From Plantactinospora alkalitolerans (lineage in GTDB: Bacteria > Actinomycetota > Actinomycetes > Mycobacteriales > Micromonosporaceae), in NCBI RefSeq assembly GCF_015690345.1, contig NZ_JADPUN010000100.1, forward strand, positions 1 through 43,863: a stretch of DNA of 43,863 bases, written 5' to 3'. Under the pieces are notes generated by a model that had not been told where the DNA came from, did not search any database, and saw nothing but the letters and a program-made list of their open reading frames with translations. Shown here piece by piece: positions 9,169-26,684 of the stretch. How positions within the stretch are numbered: the stretch's first letter is position 1; every line of letters starts with the position of its first letter. Position numbers and translations under genes: made by a program.

Positions 9169-9918
9169 TCAGCGTGGGACGTCGGCCGGGACCTTCCGGC
9201 CGATCCGGTCCAGCAGCTCGGTCAGGCCCTTCGGCTCGCTGAACATCGGCCAGTGCCCGGTCGGCAGGCCGTAGAGGTCGGCGCCGGTCAGCCCGGCGAA
9301 GAACGGGTTACCCTCCTCGATCATCCGCCGCACCAGCTCGACCGGGAAGGTGCAGGCGATCAGCGCGGTCGGGACCGTGCCGCCGCCGGACAGTCGTACC
9401 GGGCGGGTGGCGCTACCCAGCGGTTGCCCGGTGGCACGCCTCCGGAGCAGGTCCAGGAACTCGTCGTCCAGCCCGGCGAGGTTGGTCGGATCCTCGGTCG
9501 GATCCCAGGCCGGTGGCGGCACCAGGTGGCCGTCGCCGATCAACGCCCGGAGCCGTTCCTGCTCCTGTGGCGGGTGGGTGTCGAACTGCGCCACGCCGTC
9601 CGGCAGCGGCCCGCTGTCCAGGTAGACCACCCGAGCCAGCCGTTCGGGAATCCGGTCCGCCGCCTGCTCGACGGGCATCCCGCCGCCGGAGTGCCCGACC
9701 AGCACCACCTCGCGGAGGTCCTCCGTTTCGATCAACCGGACGATGTCGGTGGTGTGGGTGTCGAGGTCGACGTCGGGGCCGGCGAGGTGGGCCCGCTCGG
9801 CCAGTCCGGTCAGGGTCAGCGGGTGCACGTCGTGCCCGGCCGCCCGCAGCCCGTCGGTCACCTCGCGCCAGGCCCACGCGCCGAGCCAGAAACCGGGGAC
9901 GAGAACGAACGTGGCCAT
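9169..9918 (-). CDS. Alpha/beta-fold hydrolase (esterase-like)
   Basis: Cytoplasmic alpha/beta hydrolase of 249 residues with unknown substrate. It starts MATFVLVPGFWLGAWAW, typical of the small esterase/hydroxynitrile lyase-like branch. The nucleophile elbow is GHSGGG (VLVGHSGGG), and a likely catalytic His lies in GHWPMFSEP near the C terminus. The start was taken at 9918 because AAGGAG lies about 7 nt upstream; the 30 residues further upstream look like untranslated leader. No signal peptide. It is divergent from a WYL-domain regulator across 83 nt, so the regulator probably controls it. Confidence 0.88.
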   Translation of the reverse strand: MATFVLVPGFWLGAWAWREVTDGLRAAGHDVHPLTLTGLAERAHLAGPDVDLDTHTTDIVRLIETEDLREVVLVGHSGGGMPVEQAADRIPERLARVVYLDSGPLPDGVAQFDTHPPQEQERLRALIGDGHLVPPPAWDPTEDPTNLAGLDDEFLDLLRRRATGQPLGSATRPVRLSGGGTVPTALIACTFPVELVRRMIEEGNPFFAGLTGADLYGLPTGHWPMFSEPKGLTELLDRIGRKVPADVPR

Positions 9919-9963
9919 CTGGATCTCCTTCGATCTGCTGTTGTGCCTCGAACGGTAGAGTCG

Positions 9964-9988
9964 AATCCGGACGTGTTCCGCCCGGATT
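9964..9988. promoter_or_regulatory. Candidate operator between hydrolase and WYL regulator
   Basis: A perfect 7-bp inverted repeat, AATCCGG-N11-CCGGATT, lies in the 83-nt divergent spacer just upstream of the regulator GTG. Its size suits a dimeric HTH regulator. Binding of the adjacent regulator here is inferred only from position and symmetry. Confidence 0.4.
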
Positions 9989-10001
9989 TGGAGTGTGACC
10001 C

Positions 10002-10968
10002 GTGGCACATCCGGCCGCTCGGGTGCTCGGCATGCTGGAACTGCTCCAGAGCCATCACCGGCTCACCGGTCCCGAACTCGCCGCCCGGCTCGACGTCGAC
10101 CAGCGGACCGTCCGCCGGTACGCCGACACCCTCGTCGAACTCGGCATCCCGGTGCTCGCCGCCCGCGGCCGGTACGGCGGATACCGGTTGCGCCCCGGCT
10201 ACAAACTGCCGCCGCTGATGCTGACCGACGACGAGGCGGTCGCCGTGCTGCTCGGGCTGGTCGCCGCCGAGCACCTGGGCCTCGGTACCGCCGCACCCGC
10301 CACCGACCTCGCCCAGGCCAAGATCCGCCGGGTGCTGCCCACGTCCCTCGCCGAACGGCTGGACGCCGTCCAGGAGACCCTCGGACTCAGCCTGCGACGC
10401 CGGGCGGACACGCCGAGGCCAGCCACCGCAACCCTGCTCGCACTGGGGGCGGCCACCCGTTCCCGGCACCGGGTCAGCATCGGTTACCGCTCCTGGGGCG
10501 GCGAGGCGTCCCAGCGCGACCTCGACCCGTACGGGCTGGTGTTCCACTCCGGCCGCTGGTACGTCACCGGCCACGACCACCTACGCGGCCAGATCCGTAC
10601 CTTCCGACTCGACCGGATCGGCTCGGTCGACGTCGGCACCGCGACGTTCTCGGTGCCGGACGGGTTCGATCCGGTCGGACACGTAACCCGGTCGCTGGCC
10701 GGGGTGGCGTACCGGTGGGAGGTGGAGGTGCTGCTGGAGGCCGATCTGGAGCAGGCCCGGCGCCGGGTGCCGCCGAGCGTGGCCGAGCTGACCGCCACCG
10801 ACGACGGCATCCTGCTGCGGACCAGGGCCGAGGACCTGACCGGGATGGCCCAGATGCTCGCCGGCCTGGGTTGGCCGTTCACCGTCGTACGCCCCGACGA
10901 ACTGCGCGCCGCCGTCGGCGCGTACGCCGCCCTGCTCGCCGGCTACGCCGAGCGGTCGCCGGGGCCGG

Positions 10969-10982
<14 letters not shown>
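10002..10982 (+). CDS. YafY-type HTH transcriptional regulator with WYL domain
   Basis: DNA-binding regulator of 326 residues. The N-terminal winged helix (about 5-60) has a clear recognition-helix region (LTGPELAARLDVDQRTVRRYADTL). A linker and a WYL domain (about 145-215) follow, with the name-giving motif in SGRWYVTG and FRLDRIGSV nearby. A C-terminal WCX-like domain follows. WYL domains sense ligands, including nucleic acids in some defence regulators; this YafY-like layout next to a hydrolase suggests ordinary metabolic control. It starts at GTG 10002 after GGAG. Its 3' end overlaps the convergent NACHT gene by 14 nt. Confidence 0.92.
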
Positions 10983-15974
<4,992 letters not shown>

Positions 15975-16018
15975 ACTTGCCGGATCTCCGTCCGCCTAAT
16001 TGAAGATCAAGGCAGGAA

Positions 16019-16576
16019 ATGGCCACCACCAACGACCTCAAGAACGGTCTGGTTCTCAACCTCGACGGCGAACTGTGGGCCGTCGTGGAGTTCCAGCACG
16101 TCAAGCCCGGCAAGGGCGGTGCGTTCGTGCGCACCACGCTGAAGAACGTGCTGTCCGGCAAATCCGTCGACAAGACGTTCAACGCGGGTACCAAGGTCGA
16201 CACGGCCACCGTCGACAAGCGCACGATGCAGTATCTGTACGCCGACGGCGAGGACTACGTCTTCATGGATCTGGAGACGTACGACCAGATTCCGGTCCCC
16301 GGCGGCACGGTTGGCGAGGCGGCCAACTACCTGCTGCCCGAGGCGGAGGCGATCGTCGCCACCCACGAGGGTGTGCCGCTCTACGTCGAGCTGCCGACCA
16401 GCGTGGTGCTGGAGATCACCTACACCGAGCCGGGTCTGCAGGGCGACCGGTCGACCGGCGGCAACAAGCCGGCGACGGTCGAGACCGGCGCGACGGTCCA
16501 GGTGCCGCTCTTCATCACCACCGGTGAGAAGATCAAGGTCGACACCCGCGACGGCCGCTATCTCGGCCGCGCCTGA
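16019..16576 (+). CDS. efp: Elongation factor P
   Basis: Translation factor that relieves ribosome stalling at polyproline motifs. At 185 residues with three beta-barrel domains it has the normal length. The N-terminal loop tip is KPGKGGAF (about 29-36), with Lys at the position that many bacteria modify. No modification enzyme is visible in the window. The central and C-terminal OB domains include [32 protein letters not shown], the EF-P signature region. It overlaps nusB by 1 nt. Several proteins encoded here have proline-rich stretches, which are potential EF-P clients. Confidence 0.97.
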   Translation: MATTNDLKNGLVLNLDGELWAVVEFQHVKPGKGGAFVRTTLKNVLSGKSVDKTFNAGTKVDTATVDKRTMQYLYADGEDYVFMDLETYDQIPVPGGTVGEAANYLLPEAEAIVATHEGVPLYVELPTSVVLEITYTEPGLQGDRSTGGNKPATVETGATVQVPLFITTGEKIKVDTRDGRYLGRA

Positions 16577-17010
16577 TGGCGGAGGGCCCCAAACAGCAGA
16601 TGCCCGCCCGCCGCAAGGCGCGGAAGCGGGCCCTGGACGTTCTCTACGAGGCGGACATGCGGGCCCGCCCTCCGGTCGAGGTGCTGGCCGGTTATCTGCA
16701 ACGGTTGGAGCAGCCGCGTCCGGAACACCTCGGGTACGCGATCGGCCTCATCGAGGGCGTGGCGGCGAACCAGGCGCGGATCGACGAGTTGATCGACAGT
16801 TACGCCGAGGGCTGGACCCTCGACCGGATGCCGGCGGTCGACCGTAACCTGGCCCGGGTCGCCATCTACGAGCTGCTCTACGTCGACGAGATCGACGACG
16901 CGGTGGCGATCAGCGAGGCGGTCGAGTTGGCCCGGCAGATGTCGACCGACGACTCGCCACGGTTCCTCAACGGCATTCTGGGCCGGATCGCCGAGTACGC
17001 CACCCGGTAG
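16576..17010 (+). CDS. nusB: Transcription antitermination factor NusB
   Basis: All-helical RNA-binding protein that acts with NusE in rRNA antitermination. The 144 residues contain the N-terminal Arg-rich RNA-binding segment (ARRKARKRALDVLYEADMR) and the C-terminal family motif (WTLDRMPAVDRNLARVAIYEL, then AVELARQMSTDDSPRFLNGIL). It starts at the ATG that overlaps the efp stop. It ends the transcription unit, and about 386 nt of repeat-bearing spacer separates it from the convergent bldD. Confidence 0.96.
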   Translation: MAEGPKQQMPARRKARKRALDVLYEADMRARPPVEVLAGYLQRLEQPRPEHLGYAIGLIEGVAANQARIDELIDSYAEGWTLDRMPAVDRNLARVAIYELLYVDEIDDAVAISEAVELARQMSTDDSPRFLNGILGRIAEYATR

Positions 17011-17177
17011 GTTCGCCACCCGGTGAGTTCGGCGCCGTCGTTTCCGATCCCGTCGTCCGGTCTGCGGCCCTCCGTCCCGTGCCGTCCCGTCTGCGTGGCT
17101 GACGAGGCGCGGGCGCGGTAGCGGAGGGTCGCGGGCGGGCGTGCACCGGACAGTCCGCCGGATCGCGTGGGCCGGCC

Positions 17178-17242
17178 GCCGCCGGACCAGGGCTGGCCGC
17201 CGGACCAGGGCTGGCGGCGCGCGCCGCCTCAGCGGCCGCTGA
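17178..17242. repeat. 18-nt tandem repeat joined to two perfect palindromes
   Basis: Two identical 18-nt units beginning GCCGCCGGACC lie head to tail. They are followed without a gap by a 16-bp palindrome (17213-17228) and a 14-bp palindrome (17229-17242) containing a NotI-type core. Bidirectional termination or a protein site are both possible. Confidence 0.75.
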
Positions 17243-17325
17243 CGGGCCGGGGCGTATTGGATCTCCACACAGAGCACCCGACCTGCCCTTCGTGGGCTCT
17301 GGCGCGCTCTCGGGTGCCCTGACGC

Positions 17326-17351
17326 GTGCCTTCGGCCCGTCGGGAAGGCAC
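17326..17351 (-). terminator. Second hairpin downstream of bldD
   Basis: GTGCCTTC (17326-17333) and GAAGGCAC (17344-17351) form an 8-bp perfect stem with a 10-nt loop. It lies beyond the main bldD terminator hairpin when read on the minus strand, so it may back up termination. Confidence 0.4.
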
Positions 17352-17354
17352 AAC

Positions 17355-17383
17355 GGGGCCCGTGCCAGCTCGGCACGGACCCC
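17355..17383 (-). terminator. Probable bldD terminator
   Basis: GGGGCCCGTGCC (17355-17366) pairs with GGCACGGACCCC (17372-17383) across a 5-nt loop, with one mismatch. It lies 13 nt past the bldD stop on the minus strand. As is usual in actinobacteria there is no strong U-tract. Confidence 0.6.
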
Positions 17384-17396
17384 GGCAGTGAGGGGA

Positions 17397-17885
17397 TCAG
17401 GACGCGAAGAGCGCCCGGGGGTCGGCGACGAGGACGCCGTGTTCGGTGAGCCGCTCGATCAGCCCGGAGGGTGACGAGTCGTAGACGATCGCGAGCGCCC
17501 GCAGGTCGTCCGCGCGAATCGACAGCACCCGCCCGTTGTAGTCACCCCGCTGCTGCTGGATGGCTCGGGCATAGCGAGCGACGTAGGCGAGGTCCTCGGA
17601 CGCCTCGTCGTACAGCCGCTCAAGGTCGAGCACGATCTTGTTCGTCGGCTCGTGCCGGACACCGCTGCCGTCCGGCAGCAGCTCCGAGACGGGCACCCGG
17701 TAGAAGTCGGCGAGCTCGGCGAGACGTGACACCGTGACGGCGCGGTCCCCCCGCTCGTACGAGCCGACGACGACGGCTTTCCACCGCCCGTTTGACTTTT
17801 CCTCCACCCCCTGCAGGGACAAACCCTGCTGCTGACGGATAGAGCGCAGGCGCGCGCCCAACGACTTGGCGTATTCAGAGGGCAT
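17397..17885 (-). CDS. bldD: BldD, c-di-GMP-responsive developmental regulator
   Basis: Master transcriptional regulator that represses sporulation genes during vegetative growth in actinomycetes. The 162-residue protein has an N-terminal XRE-type HTH (about 8-70; SIRQQQGLSLQGVEEKS, VVGSYERGDRAVTVSRLAELADFY). The C-terminal domain carries the c-di-GMP signature RGD-x8-RxxD (RGD at 113-115, RADD at 124-127). In Streptomyces this motif binds a c-di-GMP tetramer that dimerises the protein. A GGGAG site precedes the ATG, and a promoter-like TTGACC-N17-TACCGT lies upstream. The location beside nusB/efp and pyrR matches other actinomycetes. Confidence 0.96.
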   Translation of the reverse strand: MPSEYAKSLGARLRSIRQQQGLSLQGVEEKSNGRWKAVVVGSYERGDRAVTVSRLAELADFYRVPVSELLPDGSGVRHEPTNKIVLDLERLYDEASEDLAYVARYARAIQQQRGDYNGRVLSIRADDLRALAIVYDSSPSGLIERLTEHGVLVADPRALFAS

Positions 17886-17938
17886 TCGGCACTCCCAGTG
17901 CTGGTCGGGGATCTCCCCAGCGATCGCTACGGAGCGTG

Positions 17939-17967
17939 ACGGTACGGGGATTGCGACACGTGGTCAA
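17939..17967 (-). promoter_or_regulatory. Probable bldD promoter
   Basis: On the minus strand, TTGACC (17967-17962), a 17-nt spacer and TACCGT (17944-17939) match the housekeeping sigma consensus. The transcription start would be near 17932, leaving a leader of about 47 nt. The -35 region overlaps a loosely symmetrical TAAC/TTGA sequence that could be a BldD half-site; that is speculative. Confidence 0.6.
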
Positions 17968-18125
17968 GTGCTAGTTACCTACCTATTACAAAGATCGTGT
18001 TCTCGAGGGCGGTTTCGCCTCGCTGATTCGACGGTCAGTGACCCGCCACGGCCAGCCCCGTGGCCAGTGGTAACGTGACTAGAGCCCCGGCCCGCCGAGT
18101 CTGCTGGCGACCGCCGGAATCCGAC

Positions 18126-18163
18126 GTCCTTTAACGACCCGTCCCGTGAGGCGGGGAAGGGGG
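18126..18163 (+). promoter_or_regulatory. PyrR-binding leader hairpin that covers the pyrR ribosome binding site
   Basis: The RNA can fold with CCTT (18128-18131) against AAGG (18157-18160) and CCCG (18138-18141) against CGGG (18152-18155), capped by a CCCGTGAGG loop. The GUGAGG-type loop and purine-rich 3' arm resemble known PyrR RNA sites. The pyrR Shine-Dalgarno AAGGGGG (18157-18163) is in the 3' arm, so folding would block translation. PyrR-mediated translational repression is described for mycobacterial pyr operons. Confidence 0.65.
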
Positions 18164-18169
18164 TCCGCC

Positions 18170-18751
18170 GTGGCGTACCCGCAGGCTGCTCAACCGCCGC
18201 CGGTACCACCACCGTCCGTGAAGGTCATCCTGACCAGCGCCGAACTGGCCCGGGTGGTGGACCGGATCGCACACCAGATCCTCGAGAAGACCCAGGGCGC
18301 CGCCGGCACCGTGCTGCTCGGCATTCCCACCCGAGGAGCCCCGCTGGCCCGTCGGCTGGCGGCCCGGATCAACGCCTTCGAGGGCATCGACGTACCCGTG
18401 GGTGTGCTCGACATCACTCTCTACCGCGACGATCTCCGCCGCCACGCGGTACGGGCGATCGGGCCGACGGACGTGCCGGCCGAGGGGATCGACGGCAAGC
18501 GGGTGATCCTGGTCGACGACGTCCTCTTCTCCGGCCGAACCGTGCGGGCCGCCCTCGACGCGCTCAGCGACATCGGGCGGCCGAGTTCGGTGCAACTCGC
18601 CGTGCTGGTCGACCGGGGCCACCGCGAACTGCCGATCCGGGCCGACTACGTGGGGAAGAACATCCCGACGGCGCTCGCCGAGAGCGTCAGGGTGACGCTC
18701 GCCGAGACTGACGGCGCCGACGAGGTCAAACTGATCGGAGGGCCGGCGTAG
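18170..18751 (+). CDS. pyrR: Bifunctional pyr operon regulator / uracil phosphoribosyltransferase PyrR
   Basis: UMP-sensing RNA-binding regulator of the pyrimidine operon with residual uracil phosphoribosyltransferase fold. The phosphoribosyltransferase domain includes [24 protein letters not shown] and the PRPP loop [21 protein letters not shown], followed by [20 protein letters not shown] chose GTG 18170 because AAGGGGG is 6 nt upstream. This gives 193 residues with a short Pro-rich N-terminal tail; the alternative GTG 18146 lies inside the leader hairpin. Its stop overlaps pyrB by 1 nt. It leads the operon, consistent with autoregulation through the upstream hairpin. Confidence 0.95.
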   Translation: MAYPQAAQPPPVPPPSVKVILTSAELARVVDRIAHQILEKTQGAAGTVLLGIPTRGAPLARRLAARINAFEGIDVPVGVLDITLYRDDLRRHAVRAIGPTDVPAEGIDGKRVILVDDVLFSGRTVRAALDALSDIGRPSSVQLAVLVDRGHRELPIRADYVGKNIPTALAESVRVTLAETDGADEVKLIGGPA

Positions 18752-19677
18752 TGCTCAAACACCTGCTCAGCGGGGCGGACCTGGATGCCGCCACCGCCAC
18801 ACTGATCCTGGACACCGCGGGCGAGATGGCCCGGCTGGCCGGTCGCGAGGTGAAGAAGCTGCCCGCGCTTCGCGGCCGTACGGTGGTCAACCTCTTCTAC
18901 GAGGACTCCACCCGGACCCGGATCTCCTTCGAGGCGGCGGCCAAGCGGCTCTCCGCCGACGTGATCAACTTCTCGGCCAAGGGCTCCAGCGTCTCCAAGG
19001 GCGAGAGCCTGAAGGACACCGCGCTGACGTTGCAGGCGATGGGCGCCGACGCCGTGGTGATTCGCCACCCGGCCTCCGGAGCGCCGCACACGCTCGCCAA
19101 CTGGATCGACGGGTCGGTGCTCAACGCCGGTGACGGGACCCACGAGCATCCGACGCAGGCGCTGCTCGACGCGTACACGATGCGGTCCCGGCTGGGTCGG
19201 GTCGCCGGACTGTCGGTCGCGGTGGTCGGCGACGTGCTGCACAGCCGGGTGGCCCGGTCGAACGTGCTGCTGCTGGCCACCCTCGGCGCCAAGGTGACCC
19301 TGGTCGGGCCGCCCACGCTGATCCCGGTCGACATCGGCACGGCCCTGGCCCCCGGCACCGAGGTGTCGTACGACCTCGACGCGGTGCTGCCCACCGCCGA
19401 CGTGGTGATGATGCTTCGGGTGCAACGGGAGCGGATGGCCGACTCCTACTTTCCGTCCGCCCGGGAGTACGCCCGGCGGTACGGGCTGGACGGACCACGG
19501 ATGAGACGCCTGCCGGACCACGCGATCGTCATGCATCCCGGACCGATGAACCGGGGGATGGAGATCGCGCCCGAGGTGGCCGACTCATCCCGGTCAACGA
19601 TCGTCGAACAGGTCACCAACGGCGTTTCCGTCCGGATGGCCGTGCTGTACCTGCTGCTGGGGGGAATGGACCGATGA
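18751..19677 (+). CDS. pyrB: Aspartate carbamoyltransferase catalytic subunit
   Basis: Condenses aspartate and carbamoyl phosphate, the committed step of pyrimidine synthesis. The 308-residue catalytic chain carries the carbamoyl phosphate motif [12 protein letters not shown] (about 50-61), the SKGES loop, [13 protein letters not shown] and the aspartate-site MMLRVQRER, ending near HPGPMNRG. No pyrI regulatory chain is present, so allosteric CTP control of the E. coli type is unlikely. GTG start; 1-nt overlap with pyrR and 4-nt overlap with pyrC. Confidence 0.97.
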   Translation: MLKHLLSGADLDAATATLILDTAGEMARLAGREVKKLPALRGRTVVNLFYEDSTRTRISFEAAAKRLSADVINFSAKGSSVSKGESLKDTALTLQAMGADAVVIRHPASGAPHTLANWIDGSVLNAGDGTHEHPTQALLDAYTMRSRLGRVAGLSVAVVGDVLHSRVARSNVLLLATLGAKVTLVGPPTLIPVDIGTALAPGTEVSYDLDAVLPTADVVMMLRVQRERMADSYFPSAREYARRYGLDGPRMRRLPDHAIVMHPGPMNRGMEIAPEVADSSRSTIVEQVTNGVSVRMAVLYLLLGGMDR

Positions 19678-21053
19678 GCAAATCAACTGTCGGCGGTGAC
19701 CAGGTCACGCCGACGTACCTGATCCGGGGTGCCCGGGTGGTCGGCGGCGGGCCGACCGACCTGCTGGTCGCCGGTGGCGTGGTGACGCGGGTCGGCTCCG
19801 GCCTGGACGCCCGGGGCGCGACGGTGGTCGACGCGGACGGGCTGGTCGCGCTGCCCGGCCTGGTCGACCTGCACACCCACCTGCGTGAGCCGGGCCGGGA
19901 GGATGCCGAGACGGTCGAGTCGGGCTCCCGCGCGGCGGCGTTGGGCGGCTACACCGCGGTCTGCGCGATGGCCAACACCTCGCCGGTAGCCGACACCGCC
20001 GGCGTGGTCGAGCAGGTGTGGCGGCTCGGCCGCGAGGCGGGCCTGGTCGACGTGCAGCCGATCGGCGCGGTCACCGTCGGGCTGGCCGGCGAGCGCCTGG
20101 CCGAACTGGGCGCGATGGCCGACTCCGCCGCCCGGGTCCGGATCTTCTCCGACGACGGGCACTGCGTGGCGGACCCCCGGCTGATGCGTCGGGCGCTGGA
20201 GTACGTCAAGGCGTTCGACGGGGTGATCGCCCAGCACGCCGAGGAGCCCCGGCTCACCGAGGGTGCCCAGATGCACGAGGGCGAGGTGTCGACCAGGCTG
20301 GGGCTGACCGGCTGGCCGGCGGTGGCCGAGGAGGCCATCATCGCCCGGGACGTGCTCCTCGCCGAGCACGTCGGCAGCCGGCTGCACGTCTGCCACCTCT
20401 CCACCGCAGGCAGCGTGGAAGTGCTCCGGCACGCCAAGGCGCGGGGCGTGCGGGTGACCGCCGAGGTGACCCCGCACCACCTGCTGCTCACCGACGAGAT
20501 CGTGGGCGGCCGGCGGGAACTCGTCGGCCCCGCCCTCGCCGGCCCCACGTCCGGCGGTGCCGGGACCGTCGGAACCGGCTACGACCCGGTCTTCAAGGTC
20601 AACCCGCCGCTGCGGACCGCCGCCGACGCCGCCGCACTGCGGGAAGCCCTGATCGAGGGGATCATCGACGTCGTCGCCACCGACCACGCCCCGCACGCGC
20701 TGGAGGACAAGGAGTGCGAGTGGGCGTACGCCCGGCCGGGCATGCTCGGCCTGGAGACGGCGCTGTCGGTGCTGCTCTCCGTACTCGGCGAGCGGTGGGA
20801 CCTGATCGCGGAGCGGATGTCCCGGACCCCGGCCCGGATCGCCGGGCTGGTCGAGCACGGGCGGGACCCGGCACCGGGCGTACCGGCCAACCTGACCCTG
20901 GTGGATCCGGCGGCCCGCCGCACGGTGGACCCCGGCGAGATGGCCAGCCGCAGCCGCAACACCCCGTACGCCGGAATGACCCTGCCCGGCCGGATCGTCG
21001 CGACCTTCCTGGCCGGCGAGCCGACGGTACTGGACGGAAAGGCGGTGCGGTGA
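19674..21053 (+). CDS. pyrC: Dihydroorotase
   Basis: Zinc-dependent cyclic amidohydrolase that closes carbamoyl aspartate to dihydroorotate. The 459-residue class I enzyme has the metal motif [10 protein letters not shown] (H67, H69), the PVADT-adjacent MANTSP segment, AQHAEEP, HVCHLST and [13 protein letters not shown] with the catalytic Asp near residue 337. A Gly/Thr-rich insertion ([12 protein letters not shown]) precedes VFKVNPPLR. The ATGA overlap with pyrB supports co-translation. Confidence 0.96.
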   Translation: MSKSTVGGDQVTPTYLIRGARVVGGGPTDLLVAGGVVTRVGSGLDARGATVVDADGLVALPGLVDLHTHLREPGREDAETVESGSRAAALGGYTAVCAMANTSPVADTAGVVEQVWRLGREAGLVDVQPIGAVTVGLAGERLAELGAMADSAARVRIFSDDGHCVADPRLMRRALEYVKAFDGVIAQHAEEPRLTEGAQMHEGEVSTRLGLTGWPAVAEEAIIARDVLLAEHVGSRLHVCHLSTAGSVEVLRHAKARGVRVTAEVTPHHLLLTDEIVGGRRELVGPALAGPTSGGAGTVGTGYDPVFKVNPPLRTAADAAALREALIEGIIDVVATDHAPHALEDKECEWAYARPGMLGLETALSVLLSVLGERWDLIAERMSRTPARIAGLVEHGRDPAPGVPANLTLVDPAARRTVDPGEMASRSRNTPYAGMTLPGRIVATFLAGEPTVLDGKAVR

Positions 21054-21105
21054 TGCGAGCGAGGAGTGAGCTTGCGAGCCCCGCGGTCCGGATCGGAGGA
21101 GTGAG

Positions 21106-22223
21106 ATGAACCGGAGACGACCGGCGATCCTGGTCCTGGAGGACGGGCGGACCTTCCGTGGCGAGGCGTACGGCAGCGTGGGGGAGACCTTCGGCGAGGC
21201 CGTCTTCAACACCGGGATGACCGGCTACCAGGAGACGTTGACCGATCCGTCGTACCACCGGCAGGTGGTGGTGCAGACCGCGCCGCACATCGGCAACACC
21301 GGGGTCAACACCGAGGATGACGAGTCCGGCCGGATCTGGGTCGCCGGATACGTCGTCCGGGACCCGGCCCGGATCGGGTCGAACTGGCGCGCGACCGGCG
21401 GTCTGGAGGACCGGCTGGCCACCGAGGGCGTGGTCGGGATCTCCGGAGTGGACACCCGGGCGCTGACCCGGCACCTGCGGGACCGGGGCGCGATGCGGGT
21501 CGGCGTGTCCAGCCTCGACGACGATCCGGCTGCCCTGCTGGCCCGGGTGCGCGAGGCACCCCGGATGACGGGCGCCGACCTCTCCGCCGAGGTGAGCACC
21601 GCGAAGCCGTACACCGTCGCGGCCGAGGGCGTACACCGGTTCACCGTCGCCGCGCTGGACCTGGGCATCAAGCGGAACGTCCCGCGCCGGCTCGCGGCGC
21701 GGGGGGTGACCACCCACGTGCTGCCGGCGTCGTCGAGCATCGACGACCTGCTGGCCACCGGCGCCGACGCGGTCTTCTTCTCGCCCGGCCCCGGCGATCC
21801 GGCCACCGCCGACCATCCCGTCGGGCTGGCCCGTGAGGTCATGCGCCGGGAGGTTCCGCTGTTCGGCATCTGCTTCGGCAGCCAGATCCTCGGCCGCGCG
21901 CTCGGCTTCGGCACCTACAAACTGGGGTACGGCCACCGTGGCATCAACCAGCCGGTGCTGGACCGGAGCACCGGCAAGGTCGAGGTGACCAGCCACAACC
22001 ACGGCTTCGCCGTCGACGCGCCGCTCAACGAGGTGATCGACACCGACTTCGGTGCCGTCGAGGTCAGCCACGTCTGCCTGAACGACAACGTCGTCGAGGG
22101 GCTGCGGGCCAGGGACGTGCCGGCGTTCACCGTGCAGTACCACCCGGAGGCGGCGGCCGGCCCGCACGACGCGGACTACCTGTTCGACCGTTTTGCCGAG
22201 CTCATCGAAAAGAAGGGCGCCTG

Positions 22224-22224
<1 letters not shown>
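21106..22224 (+). CDS. carA: Carbamoyl-phosphate synthase small subunit
   Basis: Glutamine amidotransferase subunit that delivers ammonia to CarB for carbamoyl phosphate, used by pyrimidine and arginine synthesis. In its 372 residues the N-terminal domain has [17 protein letters not shown], and the class I amidotransferase domain has the nucleophile Cys256 in FGICFGSQ and the His346/Glu348 pair in [22 protein letters not shown] precedes the ATG. The 52-nt gap from pyrC carries a GAGCGAGGAG-type small repeat. Its stop overlaps the carB ATG by 1 nt. Confidence 0.97.
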
Positions 22225-25561
<3,337 letters not shown>

Positions 25562-25565
<4 letters not shown>

Positions 25566-26626
25566 GCCCGGACCTGACGACCGGGCCGGGGCGGGCCGGG
25601 CCGGCGGGTGGGACGGTCTTCGACCGGATCGTCCGGCCGGCGCTGTTCCGGCTCGGCGGCGGGGACGCCGAGACGGCGCACGAGTGGACGCTGCGGCGGC
25701 TGGCCACCCTCTCCCGGCGTCCGGCCGCACTGGCCGTGCTGGGCGCCCGGTACGCCGTGGCGGCTCCGCGCACGGTCTTCGGGGTCGACTTCCCCAACCC
25801 GGTCGGCCTGGCCGCCGGGATGGACAAGGACGGCGCCGCGTTGCCGGCCTGGCCGGCGCTGGGCTTCGGCTTCGTCGAGGTCGGCACCGTCACCGCGCAC
25901 GCGCAGCCGGGCAACCCCCGGCCGAGGCTGTTCCGGTTGCCGGACAGCGCGGCGGTGATCAACCGGATGGGCTTCAACAACGCCGGTGCGGCGGCGCTGG
26001 CGGCCCGGCTGGCGGCGCTGGAGCGTCCCCTGGGGGTGCCGCTGGGCATCTCGCTGGGCAAGTCCAAGGTCACCGAGCTGGACGACGCGGTGCAGGACTA
26101 CCTGGCCTCGTACCGGATGTTGCACCCGTACGGCGACTACTTCGCGGTGAACGTCTCCTCGCCGAACACCCCCGGCCTGCGCGCGTTGCAGGACCGGGGA
26201 CACCTCGACGCGCTGCTGGCCGCGCTGGTGGGGGAGAAGCCGATCCTGGTCAAGATCGCCCCGGACCTGACCGAGGCGGCGATCGCCGAGGTGCTGGAGG
26301 TGTGCCTGAGCCGGGGCGCGGCCGGGGTGATCGCCACCAACACGACGCTCGGCCGGGACGGCCTCGCCCCGGCCGACCGGTCCCGGGCCGGCGAGGCCGG
26401 TGGGCTGTCCGGCCGACCGTTGACCGAACGTACCCGCCGGGTGGTCTCCTTCGTGCACGCCGAGACGGGTGGCGCGCTGCCGGTGATCGGGGTGGGCGGC
26501 ATCCTCGACCCGAGCGACGCCACGGCGCTGCTGGACGCCGGAGCGAGCCTGGTGCAGCTCTACACCGGATTCGTCTACGGCGGGCCGGGGCTGGTCCGCG
26601 CGGTGGCCCGGGCGACCCGGCGGTGA
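25562..26626 (+). CDS. pyrD: Dihydroorotate dehydrogenase (quinone), class 2
   Basis: Membrane-associated FMN enzyme that oxidises dihydroorotate with a quinone acceptor. The N-terminal amphipathic region ([29 protein letters not shown]) marks class 2. FMN and substrate motifs follow: [34 protein letters not shown] with the class 2 catalytic Ser, [15 protein letters not shown], and VGGIL followed by [11 protein letters not shown] chose GTG 25562, which overlaps the carB stop by 4 nt, giving 354 residues. Confidence 0.96.
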
Positions 26627-26684
26627 CCCGGAGACGGGTCCCGGCGGATCGGCCGGAGCCGTCGAGAACGTCGGAGGAGGACCG

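Larger units (their letters stand above)
17011..17396. other. 386-nt convergent spacer between nusB and bldD
   Basis: No credible gene is seen. The spacer holds a perfect 18-nt tandem repeat (17178-17195, 17196-17213) and two neighbouring perfect palindromes, GGCGGCGCGCGCCGCC (17213-17228) and TCAGCGGCCGCTGA (17229-17242). Two hairpins near the bldD end are listed separately. Together these may terminate transcription from both sides. Confidence 0.7.
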
